Assembly: GCF_036880985.1 (NCBI RefSeq)
Contig: NZ_JBAJNO010000009.1
Span: 1,302,001 to 1,366,000 of the forward strand
Direction of reading: 5' to 3'
DNA: 64,000 bases
DNA from: Limibacter armeniacum
GTDB taxonomy: Bacteria; Bacteroidota; Bacteroidia; Cytophagales; Flammeovirgaceae
Within the stretch, counting starts at the first letter, position 1, and each line of letters begins with the position of its first letter. Of the stretch, positions 16,863 through 25,717 are shown piece after piece. The position numbers and the translations under genes are program-made. Under the pieces are notes generated by a model, which was not told the origin of the DNA, ran no database searches, and saw only the letters and a program-made list of their open reading frames with translations.

Positions 16863-18107
16863 TCAGGCATGCATTCCAATCAGCTCAAATACTACCTTTT
16901 CGGCAGTCTCCATTGCGCCGTGTACTGTAGCTGCATGCCCTTCTGTATGACAAGCTTCTCCAGCAAAAAAGACTTTGTTATCCAATGGTTTAGCTAGCAA
17001 TGCCCGTTTCCCTTCCGTAAAAGGTGCTGCAAAAGAATAAGCTCCTTTTGTAAACTTGTCTTCTTGCCAGTTTTTAACGGCCATCCCCTGATAAGTGTCT
17101 CTTGGTTTGGTGTTACCCATCATATGGCTCAATTCAGTTAGGAATCTATCTTTCAGCTGTTCTTCCGTTTCTCCTGAAACAAACGTTGCTTTGTCTCCCA
17201 TCAGGTAAGCTGTTAGCAGTGGCTGACTGTCATGTGCCCAATAGACAGCACACGCATTACCTCCCTGAATCTCCAACAGGTCTTCACCCCACCATCTTTC
17301 TGAAAATTTCATCATCATCTTGATTCCTGCATCAAAACCAACCGTGTCAATTGCATCCTGTTTCCAATCAGGCATTGGAGGGTGAAAATGCAACTGATTT
17401 TGTTTGAGAACGCCTAATGGCACAGTTACTACCACCTTATCAGCGATGTAAGTTTCCTTCTGACTATCAACCACTTCTATCATATCATTGGCATAATTGA
17501 TGCCAACTACCGAAGAATTGTATTGGATTATTCTACCAAGTTTATTGACAAAGTATTCACATGCTAGAGAAAGCGGTTGTGAAGTGATGTAATTTTTATC
17601 TCCTGAATGCCACAATTTCTCCTCTTCTGCTAAGCTTTTCACTCCCAACCGATGTGCGGATGTTCCATACTCCGCCGCAAACCCTTCCAAAAGGTTTTTA
17701 AGGTGTTTTTCGTAATATGGTTTTTTCCTAAAATAAGCTTCCAATGAAATTTCCTCCCCTTCATATCCTTCAATCTCTTGATACAGAAAGTCAAGCAACT
17801 TGGCAGCATCAGGAAGTTCATAAGTACTCTCTTCTGTCAGTAGTTGTTGTTTTAGCCAATAGTAATGATCTCCCGTTTCGGGGATAAGCGTTACCTTCAG
17901 ATGTTCCAGCATCTCAAAAAAAACGGATTTTCTACCGTGAACCTGCTCAGCTCCAAGTTCTACTTTCACGCCGTCTAAGGTCGAGGAGAGAATTCTGCCC
18001 CCTGCCCTGTCCGAAGCTTCCAAAATCAGTACCTCATGCCCTTGTTCTTGCAGCATTGCTCCTGCATAAAGTCCACTGATACCCGCACCTACAATGATGA
18101 TTTTCAT
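16863..18107 (-). CDS. Flavin-containing amine oxidase family protein
   Basis: A 414-residue FAD-dependent oxidoreductase of the monoamine oxidase/polyamine oxidase family. The N-terminal dinucleotide fold is plain: IIVGAGISGLYAGAMLQEQGHEV, then EASDRAGGRI. A substrate-domain strand VVVTVPLGVLKQ lies midway and the C-terminal FAD-binding motif VFFAGEACHTEGHAATVHGA ends the protein. It has no signal peptide. Members oxidise primary, secondary or polyamines to aldehydes with release of hydrogen peroxide; which amine is used cannot be told. A peroxiredoxin gene lies just upstream on the same strand, but a terminator separates them. Confidence 0.88.
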   Translation of the reverse strand: MKIIIVGAGISGLYAGAMLQEQGHEVLILEASDRAGGRILSSTLDGVKVELGAEQVHGRKSVFFEMLEHLKVTLIPETGDHYYWLKQQLLTEESTYELPDAAKLLDFLYQEIEGYEGEEISLEAYFRKKPYYEKHLKNLLEGFAAEYGTSAHRLGVKSLAEEEKLWHSGDKNYITSQPLSLACEYFVNKLGRIIQYNSSVVGINYANDMIEVVDSQKETYIADKVVVTVPLGVLKQNQLHFHPPMPDWKQDAIDTVGFDAGIKMMMKFSERWWGEDLLEIQGGNACAVYWAHDSQPLLTAYLMGDKATFVSGETEEQLKDRFLTELSHMMGNTKPRDTYQGMAVKNWQEDKFTKGAYSFAAPFTEGKRALLAKPLDNKVFFAGEACHTEGHAATVHGAMETAEKVVFELIGMHA

Positions 18108-18187
18108 AAGTTAAAAAGTTGGTTTCAATACCATATTTTGGAGGGAAAATACGGAATGATCTCAGATAATGAAAAAATTGTCTGATA

Positions 18188-18219
18188 ACAAAAAAAGGCT
18201 TCCAATTATGGAAGCCTTT
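18188..18219 (-). terminator. Terminator after the peroxiredoxin gene
   Basis: A perfect 10-bp stem AAAGGCTTCC/GGAAGCCTTT (18194-18203, 18210-18219); on the - strand it runs into a T-tract. Confidence 0.9.
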
Positions 18220-18245
18220 AATATCATAAAGATCAAATGATCTAA

Positions 18246-18878
18246 TTAGTTCTTAGACAAGTAATCAGCAACGCCGTCTTTTGTAGGCTTCATTGCTTCT
18301 TTACCTTCTTCCCAGTTTGCAGGACAAACTTCACCGTGCTTCTCAACATACTGAAGTGCGTCAACCATTCTCAACGCATCGTCAATGTTTCTACCCAGTG
18401 GGAAGTCATTTACTACCATGTGTCTGATCACACCATTCTTGTCGATCAGGAAAGTACCTCTCAGTGCGATTGGAGCACCTTCGAATTTCACTTGGTTAGT
18501 CTCCTCGTCGTATACGTACTCACCACCCAATACGTCAAAGTTTTGAGCAATAGTCTTAGCAACGTCAGCAACCAATGGGTAAGTAACGCCTTCGATACCA
18601 CCGTTTGCTTTTGGAGTGCTCAACCAAGCAAGGTGAGTTTCCTCTGTGTCAGTAGAACAACCTACTACTTTCACACCTCTCTTCTCGAACTCAGCTAATT
18701 TCTCTTGGAAAGCCAAGATCTCAGTAGGACATACGAAAGTGAAGTCTTTTGGGTAGAAGAAGAATACTACTTCATTTTTACCGATAAATTGCTCCAGTGA
18801 AAAGTCTTCTACGATCTCTTCTCCGTTGATAACTGCAGGAGCTACAAATTTCGGTGCAGGTTTGTTAATCAATGACAT
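18246..18878 (-). CDS. 2-Cys peroxiredoxin (AhpC/Prx family)
   Basis: A 210-residue typical 2-Cys peroxiredoxin that reduces hydrogen peroxide and organic hydroperoxides in the cytoplasm. The peroxidatic cysteine is Cys50 in FYPKDFTFVCPTEI and the resolving cysteine is Cys185 in HGEVCPANW. The GTFLIDKNGVIRH strand, typical of AhpC/Prx, is present. The length and a C-terminal extension after the resolving Cys fit the Prx1/AhpC class. No AhpF or thioredoxin gene is adjacent. It is a single-gene transcript with a well-formed promoter and a palindrome over the -7 region, and ends at a clean terminator. Confidence 0.95.
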   Translation of the reverse strand: MSLINKPAPKFVAPAVINGEEIVEDFSLEQFIGKNEVVFFFYPKDFTFVCPTEILAFQEKLAEFEKRGVKVVGCSTDTEETHLAWLSTPKANGGIEGVTYPLVADVAKTIAQNFDVLGGEYVYDEETNQVKFEGAPIALRGTFLIDKNGVIRHMVVNDFPLGRNIDDALRMVDALQYVEKHGEVCPANWEEGKEAMKPTKDGVADYLSKN

Positions 18879-18922
18879 AGGAATCTTTGTTTTGTATGAT
18901 TAATTTATTCTAATAATCTAAA

Positions 18923-18964
18923 TTTTGCGTCGCAAAAATAAACTCGATATTATCAACAATCAAA
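18923..18964 (-). promoter_or_regulatory. Promoter of the peroxiredoxin gene with overlapping palindrome
   Basis: On the - strand: TTTG (18961-18964), 20 bases, then TATTTTTG (18933-18940), matching the Bacteroidota -33 TTTG / -7 TAnnTTTG promoter. A perfect palindrome with arms TTTTGCG/CGCAAAA and a single central base (18923-18937) covers the 3' part of the -7 element and the expected transcription start, a good place for a repressor operator. Confidence 0.65.
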
Positions 18965-19070
18965 TAGATAATTAGTTTACGCCAATAGATAAAAACTATA
19001 GAATAGGCTAACACACTATAATTCAAGACTATTGTAAAGAATATTTAATCATATATTGACAAGTATTCTG

Positions 19071-20867
19071 TTATTCACTCTTAACAGGTCCGCAATCACA
19101 GCCACTTTCCAATGATTTTCCGCTCAATGCATAACATTTCCAGTTACCTTGCTTCAGGGTGCAAATCTTCCCATCCTTGACAAATGCCTGCTCAAACACC
19201 TCATCAATCAGTACATTTCCATAAGGATCAAACACGGTATACCCTGCCGCCCCATAACCAATCATTACTTGCACTTCATCGCTGATCAGTCTGCCTACCT
19301 TCTTTTCCTTACCCTCAGTAAGTTGATCACAATTACAATCCTGTTGTTCTACTCCTTCCTTATCCAAACAAACCCACTTCCCATTCCTGTAAGCACAAAT
19401 CACATTTTCTGCAACAAACACTTCTGAATAGTTTCCTTCGAGGATCTTCTTACCAGTATGGTCAAATACAACAGCTATATCATCTTTGTAAACCAACCAT
19501 TTACCATCCGATAGGGATTTCACCTCTTGATATTCCTGAGGTAAAATTACCTTTCCATTTTGGTTGATTAAGCCTTTATTATTCTTCTGAAAACTGTCAT
19601 CATACCGAACTACACAGTAATGCAGTTCCTGTGTAGCAGCAATACCTAATGGCGTACTTTTCATCAGTATTACATCGTTGTAATTAGCATTATAGTCTGA
19701 AATCATTTTGCCTGAGGCATCTGCAAAACCATATGCAGCAAATCCCGTTTTTGGATCTGTCTTCCCAACCGGCAGCACCTGTTCAGCTACAGGAACACCA
19801 CTTAAAAAAGGCTGTAATTCATCAAATGCTACAGGTAAAAGCTCTTTTCCTGTTACAGCATCCACGATACCAACTTTACCTACCCCGTCCCAATAACGCA
19901 ACCCCTTTTCTAGATCCACTTCCAAATGTCTGCTCCCATCACTGACAACCCATTGGTTGTTTGCTACATCAGCTCCAAACTTTGTCAAATCGGCATCAAT
20001 GTACCCATACTTTATAGGCAAAAACTCTGCTCCCGTACGCACATTGATAAACCCTTGCTTGCCACCTTTCCAAACAATCTCTTCGGCACTTACGGTCTTT
20101 TCCAAGTCAATCTGACAATCCAAACATACTTTAACCACTTCCTTATGAGATAATTTATTGGCAACAGGAAGGTTTCCTATTTGAGTATATACTGGCGCCA
20201 CGATTACCTTTCCATCCGTATTAACCAAACCCCATTTACCATTATCCCAATACGAAAATGCTGGTACCTGACCTTCCTCATCCCACTCTTCTTCATCTCC
20301 ATCCTGAGGAGCTTCCTGCCAATCTTCCGCTTTCTCCACAATAATCAGGTCTTCTCCTATAATTGGATAAGGAGGTTCCAAATCTACCAATCGGGCATAT
20401 TCAAAGCTGCCCGTTTTCTGCATTGCCCCACCAACCGCTACTTTTGCAATCCCCATTGAGGAAAACGCAGATATATAATCATACACTGGCTCCAATACTA
20501 TTTTACCTTCCTCATTCAATACACCCCACTTTCCGCCAAACCCATATTCATCACCTCCTTCACAAAACCTCGCATAACCTAGCTGATCAAAGGGTAAGAT
20601 ATAGCTAAAAGATGGACGTTGCAGATACTTCCCTTCCCTATTAATTAATCCCCACTTTCCTCTTTTTACAACTCTTGCCACACCATTCTTAAAAGGAAAA
20701 GCTTTTTCAAATTTGGCTTTTATTACGCTCTCGTCATTGTGCTCAAAACGGTAACCATATCTGTCTTTCTTTTTCTTGAAAACAGACAGTTCCTGAGCCT
20801 GTATTACATTACTCAAAAAAGCTAATGCGACAATGGCTAAGCCATAAACTGCAATTGAAATTCTCAT
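19071..20867 (-). CDS. Exported WG-repeat protein
   Basis: A 598-residue protein made of repeated WG units (KWGLINREGK, KWGVLNEEGKIVLEPVYDYI, KWGLVNTDGKVIVAPVYTQI, GLINQNGKVILPQEYQEV), each a beta hairpin of about 35 residues. I set the start at the ATG at 20867 because it opens directly into a signal peptide (MRISIAVYGLAIVALAF then SNVIQAQ); an in-frame ATG at 20921 would put 18 polar residues before it. Three copies of a DCNC/CDCG-type cysteine motif occur in the last 120 residues. WG-repeat proteins are common in Bacteroidota; their function is unknown. Confidence 0.88.
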   Translation of the reverse strand: MRISIAVYGLAIVALAFLSNVIQAQELSVFKKKKDRYGYRFEHNDESVIKAKFEKAFPFKNGVARVVKRGKWGLINREGKYLQRPSFSYILPFDQLGYARFCEGGDEYGFGGKWGVLNEEGKIVLEPVYDYISAFSSMGIAKVAVGGAMQKTGSFEYARLVDLEPPYPIIGEDLIIVEKAEDWQEAPQDGDEEEWDEEGQVPAFSYWDNGKWGLVNTDGKVIVAPVYTQIGNLPVANKLSHKEVVKVCLDCQIDLEKTVSAEEIVWKGGKQGFINVRTGAEFLPIKYGYIDADLTKFGADVANNQWVVSDGSRHLEVDLEKGLRYWDGVGKVGIVDAVTGKELLPVAFDELQPFLSGVPVAEQVLPVGKTDPKTGFAAYGFADASGKMISDYNANYNDVILMKSTPLGIAATQELHYCVVRYDDSFQKNNKGLINQNGKVILPQEYQEVKSLSDGKWLVYKDDIAVVFDHTGKKILEGNYSEVFVAENVICAYRNGKWVCLDKEGVEQQDCNCDQLTEGKEKKVGRLISDEVQVMIGYGAAGYTVFDPYGNVLIDEVFEQAFVKDGKICTLKQGNWKCYALSGKSLESGCDCGPVKSE

Positions 20868-21077
20868 CTTGGTTGCTTTTGGTTCGTATAGAAAATTTAT
20901 GTTCAGGATGGGGCTGTTCAATCTATGTGGTTTTGATCAATTTATCTCTGATTATGCAATGAAAAAAGGTGCCAAACTAAAAAATAAGTTATCTTTCTCA
21001 TTCGGGGCATCATATTTGATTTTCCTAAGATCATATTCAATTATAAAGGCATTTAAACTTTATACATCTCGATTAAC

Positions 21078-22001
21078 ATGAAATATCTGAACGTATTTTT
21101 ATTTTCACTTCTCCTCCTTATCTCTACCAATATCTACGCACAGAGTTATAAGCTTCAAGTTTTTGAAGGCCTGGTCAACACGTCATATAAAATGAGAGTC
21201 TCATTTGAAATGAACGAAGAGAAAAAAGTAACAGGTACTGCCTTGAACCAAAAGACCAAAGAAAAATATACGTTAGATGGTAGTTTTGAAGAATCTGGAA
21301 CCTTAAACATGGCTGCAACCAACGCGGAAGGAAAGCCTGCAGGCACCTTTACTGGTAGCATCCTTGCCAACTATATGTTCAAGGGAAACTGGAAAAATGG
21401 TGGCAACGCTGAAGCATTTATGTTCACTAAAGTTAGTGAAGAACTGATGACTTCAGATGAAGAATTTTTAGGCGGTAGCGCTGTTTCCAATACAGCATCA
21501 GCTAAGCCAGCTGGCCCTAAAAAAGCAGGTGCTTTGGCTCAGCTATTGCTAGACTACCAAGCATGTGAAGGCGATGCTGCCAATGACATCTCATGCCAAG
21601 GGTTTACAGCTAAAGCCATTTGCCAAACATTTAGCATTGATGATTTCAAAGATCCACATGTAGATGGTAGCTATATTAACATGACAGAGATCCATGAGTA
21701 TGTAAAGAATAATGGATCATGGAAAAAAATTGGAATGGCTACAGATCAAACTGTATTGGATGAAGCTGTAAAAGCCGCTTCGAACGGTAAAGTTGTCATC
21801 GCAGCAAAGCCTTATGGAAACTATAGCCAAATCGCTATGATTCTTGAAGGACAGCTAGCGCCATCCAGCAGTTGGAAACTGAACGTCCCTACTTCATCGG
21901 CTGTATTCTTTTATGGTAGACCACAAAAGTCTTTCGACGACAAGAAGCTTAGCTTCGTTTGGAGTGGTCCATCAGAAATTGAGCTGTGGGTAAGACAATA
22001 A
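21078..22001 (+). CDS. Secreted two-domain protein, possible degenerate NlpC/CHAP-like domain
   Basis: A 307-residue protein with a signal peptide ending at IYAQ (about residue 22). Residues 25-115 form a small beta domain (YKLQVFEG, KKVTGTALNQK, GTFTGSIL). After a Ser/Ala/Pro/Lys linker, the C-terminal 150 residues contain DISCQGFTAKAICQTFSIDDF, followed later by GKVVIAAKPYGNYSQIAMILEG and FFYGRPQKSF. The Cys-led helix then strand order is reminiscent of NlpC/P60 or CHAP amidases, but the place of the catalytic His seems to hold Asn/Tyr/Ser/Gln. So the fold is a guess and activity is doubtful. It is divergent from the WG-repeat gene and followed by a terminator. Confidence 0.65.
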   Translation: MKYLNVFLFSLLLLISTNIYAQSYKLQVFEGLVNTSYKMRVSFEMNEEKKVTGTALNQKTKEKYTLDGSFEESGTLNMAATNAEGKPAGTFTGSILANYMFKGNWKNGGNAEAFMFTKVSEELMTSDEEFLGGSAVSNTASAKPAGPKKAGALAQLLLDYQACEGDAANDISCQGFTAKAICQTFSIDDFKDPHVDGSYINMTEIHEYVKNNGSWKKIGMATDQTVLDEAVKAASNGKVVIAAKPYGNYSQIAMILEGQLAPSSSWKLNVPTSSAVFFYGRPQKSFDDKKLSFVWSGPSEIELWVRQ

Positions 22002-22127
22002 TTTAGCATTATGCTCGTATTTCTTATGTAACAAAACGGTAAAGAGACTAATCGGAAAGCAATTTCCTAATGTTGGTCCTTTAACAATTTGGCTATCATT
22101 AAGAGAAAAACTATCAGACCAATTACG

Positions 22128-22156
22128 AGGCAGTCATTTAAGACTGCCTTTTTGTT
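22128..22156 (+). terminator. + strand terminator
   Basis: An 8-bp stem AGGCAGTC/GACTGCCT (22128-22135, 22142-22149) followed by TTTTGTTTG, 127 bases after the stop of the secreted protein gene. Confidence 0.8.
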
Positions 22157-22175
22157 TGCTCAAAAATTGACTCCT

Positions 22176-22216
22176 AAAATAAAAGCCCTCAGAGAATTGA
22201 ATTCTCTGAGGGCTTT
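22176..22216 (-). terminator. Terminator after the helicase gene
   Basis: A perfect 16-bp stem (22182-22197 with 22201-22216) and a 3-base loop; on the - strand it is followed by TTTTATTTT after the stem, 27 bases past the helicase stop. Confidence 0.9.
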
Positions 22217-22242
22217 CAAGATGTATCCTAGTTGGAGCTATA

Positions 22243-23661
22243 TTACCAAGTCTTTTTCCAACCACTTTTTGACCATTTCTTTCCGTTACCTGTACCTTGG
22301 CTACCTTTATTTTCACCATTAGTATTTGTATCAGGTTTCTTTTCAGGCTTTGGCCCACCACTCTTGCTTCGAGGTCCTCCATTGTTTTTAGGTCTTCCCT
22401 GGCCTGTTCTTTCCCCACTTCGCTTCTTATTACCTCCCTTACTTCTAGGGTTGTTTCCGTTATTGTGATTCCCTCTGCCACCACCTGTTGCTTTCTTTGG
22501 TGCCTCAGTTACAACAACTCCTTCCTCATCATGGAAAGGGTGCTCCTCTATCACAGGGATACTTTTATTGATCACTTTGTGGATATCCTTCAAATAAGCA
22601 CGTTCTTCTCCATCACAAAATGATAGCGCCATACCATTGGTACCTGCCCTACCCGTCCTACCGATTCGGTGAACATAAGTTTCAGGCACATTTGGCAAGT
22701 CAAAGTTGATTACATGAGACAACTCATCCACATCAATACCTCTAGCGGCAATATCTGTAGCAACCAATACACGGGTACGGCTGTCCTTAAAGTTTTTCAG
22801 TGCCTGTTGTCTTGCATTCTGAGACTTATTACCATGTATAGCCTCTGCCTTGACACCTGCCTTATCCAAGTCTTTTACTATTCTGTTGGCTCCATGCTTC
22901 GTCCTTGAAAACACCAAGACACGTGGAATTTCGTGCTCATTCAACAGGTGAAGCAACAAGTGTCTCTTGTTTTTCTTTCCTACATAGTAAATAGATTGCT
23001 GTACAGTATCTGCTGTAGATGAAACAGGTGTTACCTCTACCTTAACTGGATTAGTCAGGATAGAGTCCGCCAGTTTTACAATCGTATCGGGCATTGTCGC
23101 AGAGAAAAACAAAGACTGCCTTTTACTAGGCAACTTGGCTAATACTTTCTTTACGTCATGCACAAAACCCATATCCAACATACGGTCAGCCTCATCCAAC
23201 ACAAACTGCCTGATATTTCTTAAATCAATAAAACCTTGATTCATCAGGTCCAATAGTCGCCCTGGTGTTGCAATCAATATATCGACACCTCTTTTTAGTG
23301 CCTGCACTTGGCCATGTTGAGAAACGCCACCAAAAATAACGGCATGGCGTACCTGCATATATTTACCATAAGCCTCCACACTTTCACCTATCTGTATAGC
23401 CAACTCACGAGTAGGTGTCAGTATCAGCGTTTTTATTCCCCTTTGTTTAAATCCCTTTTCCCTGTCTTCTTCCAATATCTGAAGAATAGGAATAGCAAAA
23501 GCTGCTGTCTTACCTGTACCCGTCTGAGCACAGCCCAACAGGTCTCTTCTTTCTAAAACAGCAGGGATTGCTTGCGCCTGAATAGGAGTAGGCTTTTCAT
23601 AGCCTTCAGCCTTCACAGCCTTCAGGATAGGCGCAATTAAGTTCAGTGATTCAAATTTCAT
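22243..23661 (-). CDS. DEAD-box ATP-dependent RNA helicase, RhlE type
   Basis: A 472-residue RNA helicase. All motifs are intact: Q motif ([20 protein letters not shown]), I AQTGTGKT, Ia PTRELA, Ib [38 protein letters not shown] and [12 protein letters not shown]. The last 95 residues are a low-complexity basic tail rich in Gly, Asn, Lys and Arg, typical of RNA-binding tails of RhlE-like proteins. It unwinds short RNA duplexes using ATP and probably acts in ribosome assembly or RNA decay, often induced by cold. Its 5' leader contains an unusual inverted repeat, so autoregulation through RNA structure is conceivable. Confidence 0.95.
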   Translation of the reverse strand: MKFESLNLIAPILKAVKAEGYEKPTPIQAQAIPAVLERRDLLGCAQTGTGKTAAFAIPILQILEEDREKGFKQRGIKTLILTPTRELAIQIGESVEAYGKYMQVRHAVIFGGVSQHGQVQALKRGVDILIATPGRLLDLMNQGFIDLRNIRQFVLDEADRMLDMGFVHDVKKVLAKLPSKRQSLFFSATMPDTIVKLADSILTNPVKVEVTPVSSTADTVQQSIYYVGKKNKRHLLLHLLNEHEIPRVLVFSRTKHGANRIVKDLDKAGVKAEAIHGNKSQNARQQALKNFKDSRTRVLVATDIAARGIDVDELSHVINFDLPNVPETYVHRIGRTGRAGTNGMALSFCDGEERAYLKDIHKVINKSIPVIEEHPFHDEEGVVVTEAPKKATGGGRGNHNNGNNPRSKGGNKKRSGERTGQGRPKNNGGPRSKSGGPKPEKKPDTNTNGENKGSQGTGNGKKWSKSGWKKTW

Positions 23662-23676
23662 ATAGATTTTAAAAAT

Positions 23677-23738
23677 AGTAGTTAGTAGTCCGTAGTCAGT
23701 ATTTAGGCTAGCAGGTACTCCCCTGCTTACTAACTACT
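23677..23738. repeat. Inverted repeat in the helicase 5' leader
   Basis: Perfect 11-bp arms AGTAGTTAGTA/TACTAACTACT (23677-23687, 23728-23738) enclose a second stem GCAGG/CCTGC (23711-23715, 23722-23726). It lies 16 bases upstream of the helicase start codon and would be in its mRNA leader. Confidence 0.7.
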
Positions 23739-23835
23739 TTCCCTTTCTACTAAAAAAAAGATTTCACCACAGAAAAACAGACACATTACCTATTAGGTTC
23801 TGTCTGCTACAACTGTTAACAAGATTGGATACACG

Positions 23836-23874
23836 ACAGGAGTATTGAAACAGTATCAATACTCCTGTTTTTAT
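23836..23874 (+). terminator. + strand terminator with no + strand gene before it
   Basis: A perfect 13-bp stem (23836-23848 with 23856-23868) with a 7-base loop, followed on the + strand by TTTTATAT. Both neighbouring genes are on the - strand, where no T-run follows the stem. Confidence 0.7.
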
Positions 23875-23900
23875 ATCAAGTATTTAAGTCTCTTAAATGG

Positions 23901-24794
23901 TTATTTCACGCCAGACACCAAGTACATCATAGCGCCACCTGCCGCATGGTATTGTTGTTCAGCCAATGCCTCGATCAGTTCTTCGTTTGCATTTTTATAC
24001 TTCTGTTGATAAGCTTCAAAAAACTTTCGGTACTGCTTGCCTGCTGCGTCAAAATAGTCCTTATCCGTCAATCCTCCAGAAGACCATGTACTTCCTGTTG
24101 CCCATTGCTGCAATGTAGCCCTTTGTTCCTGCTTGGTATAAGGAGGGTACATGGCGATTGCCTTATCTGACAACCTTACTTCAATATCCTTGAATTTAGC
24201 CTTGGCAAACATACCTGGTAACAATCCACCAAGGGAGTTGTCCCCATGTCCCAGCTTTTTCTTGCCCAATTCACAAATCAGTGCATACTTTACATGTTCC
24301 AGCGTCTCATCAATAGATGCCTTATCCGAGATAGAGCTTTTAGCCAAGTTTTGCACCCTATTGTTCGGTTCAACACAAAGTATTGTTCCACCAGGTTTCA
24401 GTACACGTTTCATCTCCTTGAGTGCTCCCTGCGGGTTCTTCAAGTGAATCAGTACAGTCTGGCAGGTTACAAAATCAAAGGTATTATCAGGAAACGGTAG
24501 TTTATTAGCTTCTGCCTGATAAAAGTTGAAATCAGCATTGAATTTCTTTTTGAAAAATGAAGCTGTTTTTTTGTTGGCTTCTGCCCATTTGGAATCGTTA
24601 TCAACAGCATGGACTTCAGCATTCTCCTGTAAGTATGGAACCAGCAATTTACTCCAATGACAAAGACCACATCCTACATCTAACATCTTTTGGTACTTGT
24701 GCAGATTTAACCTATTTGCCATTAGGTCAAGAAAATCCTTATCCCACCAATGGTCTCTATAATCATTAAAGTAATTTTCTGAATGTCCCCTCAT
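23901..24794 (-). CDS. Class I SAM-dependent methyltransferase
   Basis: A 297-residue cytoplasmic methyltransferase. The SAM-binding motif I is MLDVGCGLCHWSKLL, followed by VHAVDNDSKW (motif II, acidic residue), PFPDNTFDFVTCQTVLIHL and LKEMKRVLKPGGTILCVEPNN (post-motif), the usual order for Methyltransf_11/25. The acceptor is unknown. The C-terminal 110 residues (GLLPGMFAKAKFKDIEV, then a helical end) are longer than in minimal members and might bind the substrate. It is a single-gene transcript; the upstream region has a 12-bp palindrome. Confidence 0.9.
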   Translation of the reverse strand: MRGHSENYFNDYRDHWWDKDFLDLMANRLNLHKYQKMLDVGCGLCHWSKLLVPYLQENAEVHAVDNDSKWAEANKKTASFFKKKFNADFNFYQAEANKLPFPDNTFDFVTCQTVLIHLKNPQGALKEMKRVLKPGGTILCVEPNNRVQNLAKSSISDKASIDETLEHVKYALICELGKKKLGHGDNSLGGLLPGMFAKAKFKDIEVRLSDKAIAMYPPYTKQEQRATLQQWATGSTWSSGGLTDKDYFDAAGKQYRKFFEAYQQKYKNANEELIEALAEQQYHAAGGAMMYLVSGVK

Positions 24795-24878
24795 ATTTTC
24801 GTTCTTATGTTCAATACTATAATTCGTGACTGGTTACCCGTTTTCTACAGGTAATGTAATAGGCAGGATTGAAGGCTG

Positions 24879-24890
24879 AGTATCGATACT
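24879..24890. promoter_or_regulatory. 12-bp palindrome upstream of the methyltransferase gene
   Basis: AGTATCGATACT is a perfect palindrome, followed immediately by a second palindrome TAACGTTA (24891-24898). It lies 85 bases upstream of the methyltransferase start, where an operator could act. No regulator is adjacent. Confidence 0.35.
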
Positions 24891-25058
24891 TAACGTTACT
24901 AAGTATTCCCTATCTGTTACCAATGCAGCCCACAAAGTTAAGTGTTTATATGCAAATTCCCATTTCCACTCTGACAACAGGTTTATTGAACAGGAACTTC
25001 CTGACATTAGAACAGTCTACCATATAGATCTGTTTGTTTTAAACTACCTTCAAACATA

Positions 25059-25082
25059 AAAAAACCGTAGCTAAAACTACGG
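25059..25082 (-). terminator. Terminator after the second tandem secreted gene
   Basis: Stem CCGTAG/CTACGG (25065-25070, 25077-25082) followed on the - strand by seven T; it lies just beyond the stop at 25093. Confidence 0.85.
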
Positions 25083-25092
25083 CAATTATAAA

Positions 25093-25578
25093 TTATGGAT
25101 ACCTCAACACATCTTTAACTCCACACCTAAATAAGTAATGAACCTTGAAGTGAGCCCCCTCAAGAGACTGTAAGTTAAGTTTTATAACCAGGGCTTCAGC
25201 AAAATCATCAATTCTTTCAAACCTATTGTCTCCAATCCGATTCAATCGGGAATCCCCAAGCGGCGCATGATTTGTAACAGGCAAAACCTGCCAGCTATGG
25301 ACCCTGTACTTTTTGCCATCACCAAACCATGTCCAGTCTTCATCCTTCATTTCAAGCCCAAATTCATGCATCCCTTGAGATACCATTTGGGGAAAGCCAT
25401 TATTGCCTACCTGACGACCATCAATATAAAGAGCAACATTCGGCAAGTGGTCATAAGGAATTACAATATTTTGTCCTGATTGGCGATAAAGGTCTTCCAA
25501 ATAATAATTTTGGCTGTAAGTGGTCAGAGAAAATGTCAGTATTAAAAGAGTGATCGGTATAAAAAAATATTTACTCAT
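25093..25578 (-). CDS. Small secreted protein, tandem paralog B
   Basis: A 161-residue exported protein with a signal peptide ending near TTYSQ (residue 22). It aligns along its full length with the 25718-26200 protein: NYYLEDLYRQSGQN, PYDHLPNVALYIDGRQV, GMHEFGLEMKDEDWTWF, YRVHSWQVLPV and HFKVHYLFRCG. The YIDGR and DWTWFGDGKKYRVHSW strands suggest a beta-sandwich domain. One conserved Cys near the C-terminus (LFRCG) is shared. I do not recognise a family. Each copy has its own terminator, so the two are separately expressed units. Confidence 0.75.
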   Translation of the reverse strand: MSKYFFIPITLLILTFSLTTYSQNYYLEDLYRQSGQNIVIPYDHLPNVALYIDGRQVGNNGFPQMVSQGMHEFGLEMKDEDWTWFGDGKKYRVHSWQVLPVTNHAPLGDSRLNRIGDNRFERIDDFAEALVIKLNLQSLEGAHFKVHYLFRCGVKDVLRYP

Positions 25579-25673
25579 GGGTTTTGAGATTGGGTTGAAA
25601 AATAAAAAAGTTGATGCATTCCCTATTTAGTAAAATATTTCTAATCCATTTCTCATTTCCCCCAAAACAAATA

Positions 25674-25698
25674 AAGCTGCACCCTAAGGGCACAGCTT
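25674..25698 (-). terminator. Terminator after tandem paralog A
   Basis: An imperfect hairpin AAGCTG-CCC/GGG-CAGCTT (25674-25698) 20 bases past the stop at 25718, with a weak T-rich trailer on the - strand. Confidence 0.6.
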
Positions 25699-25717
25699 AA
25701 AAATTAATTATATCATC

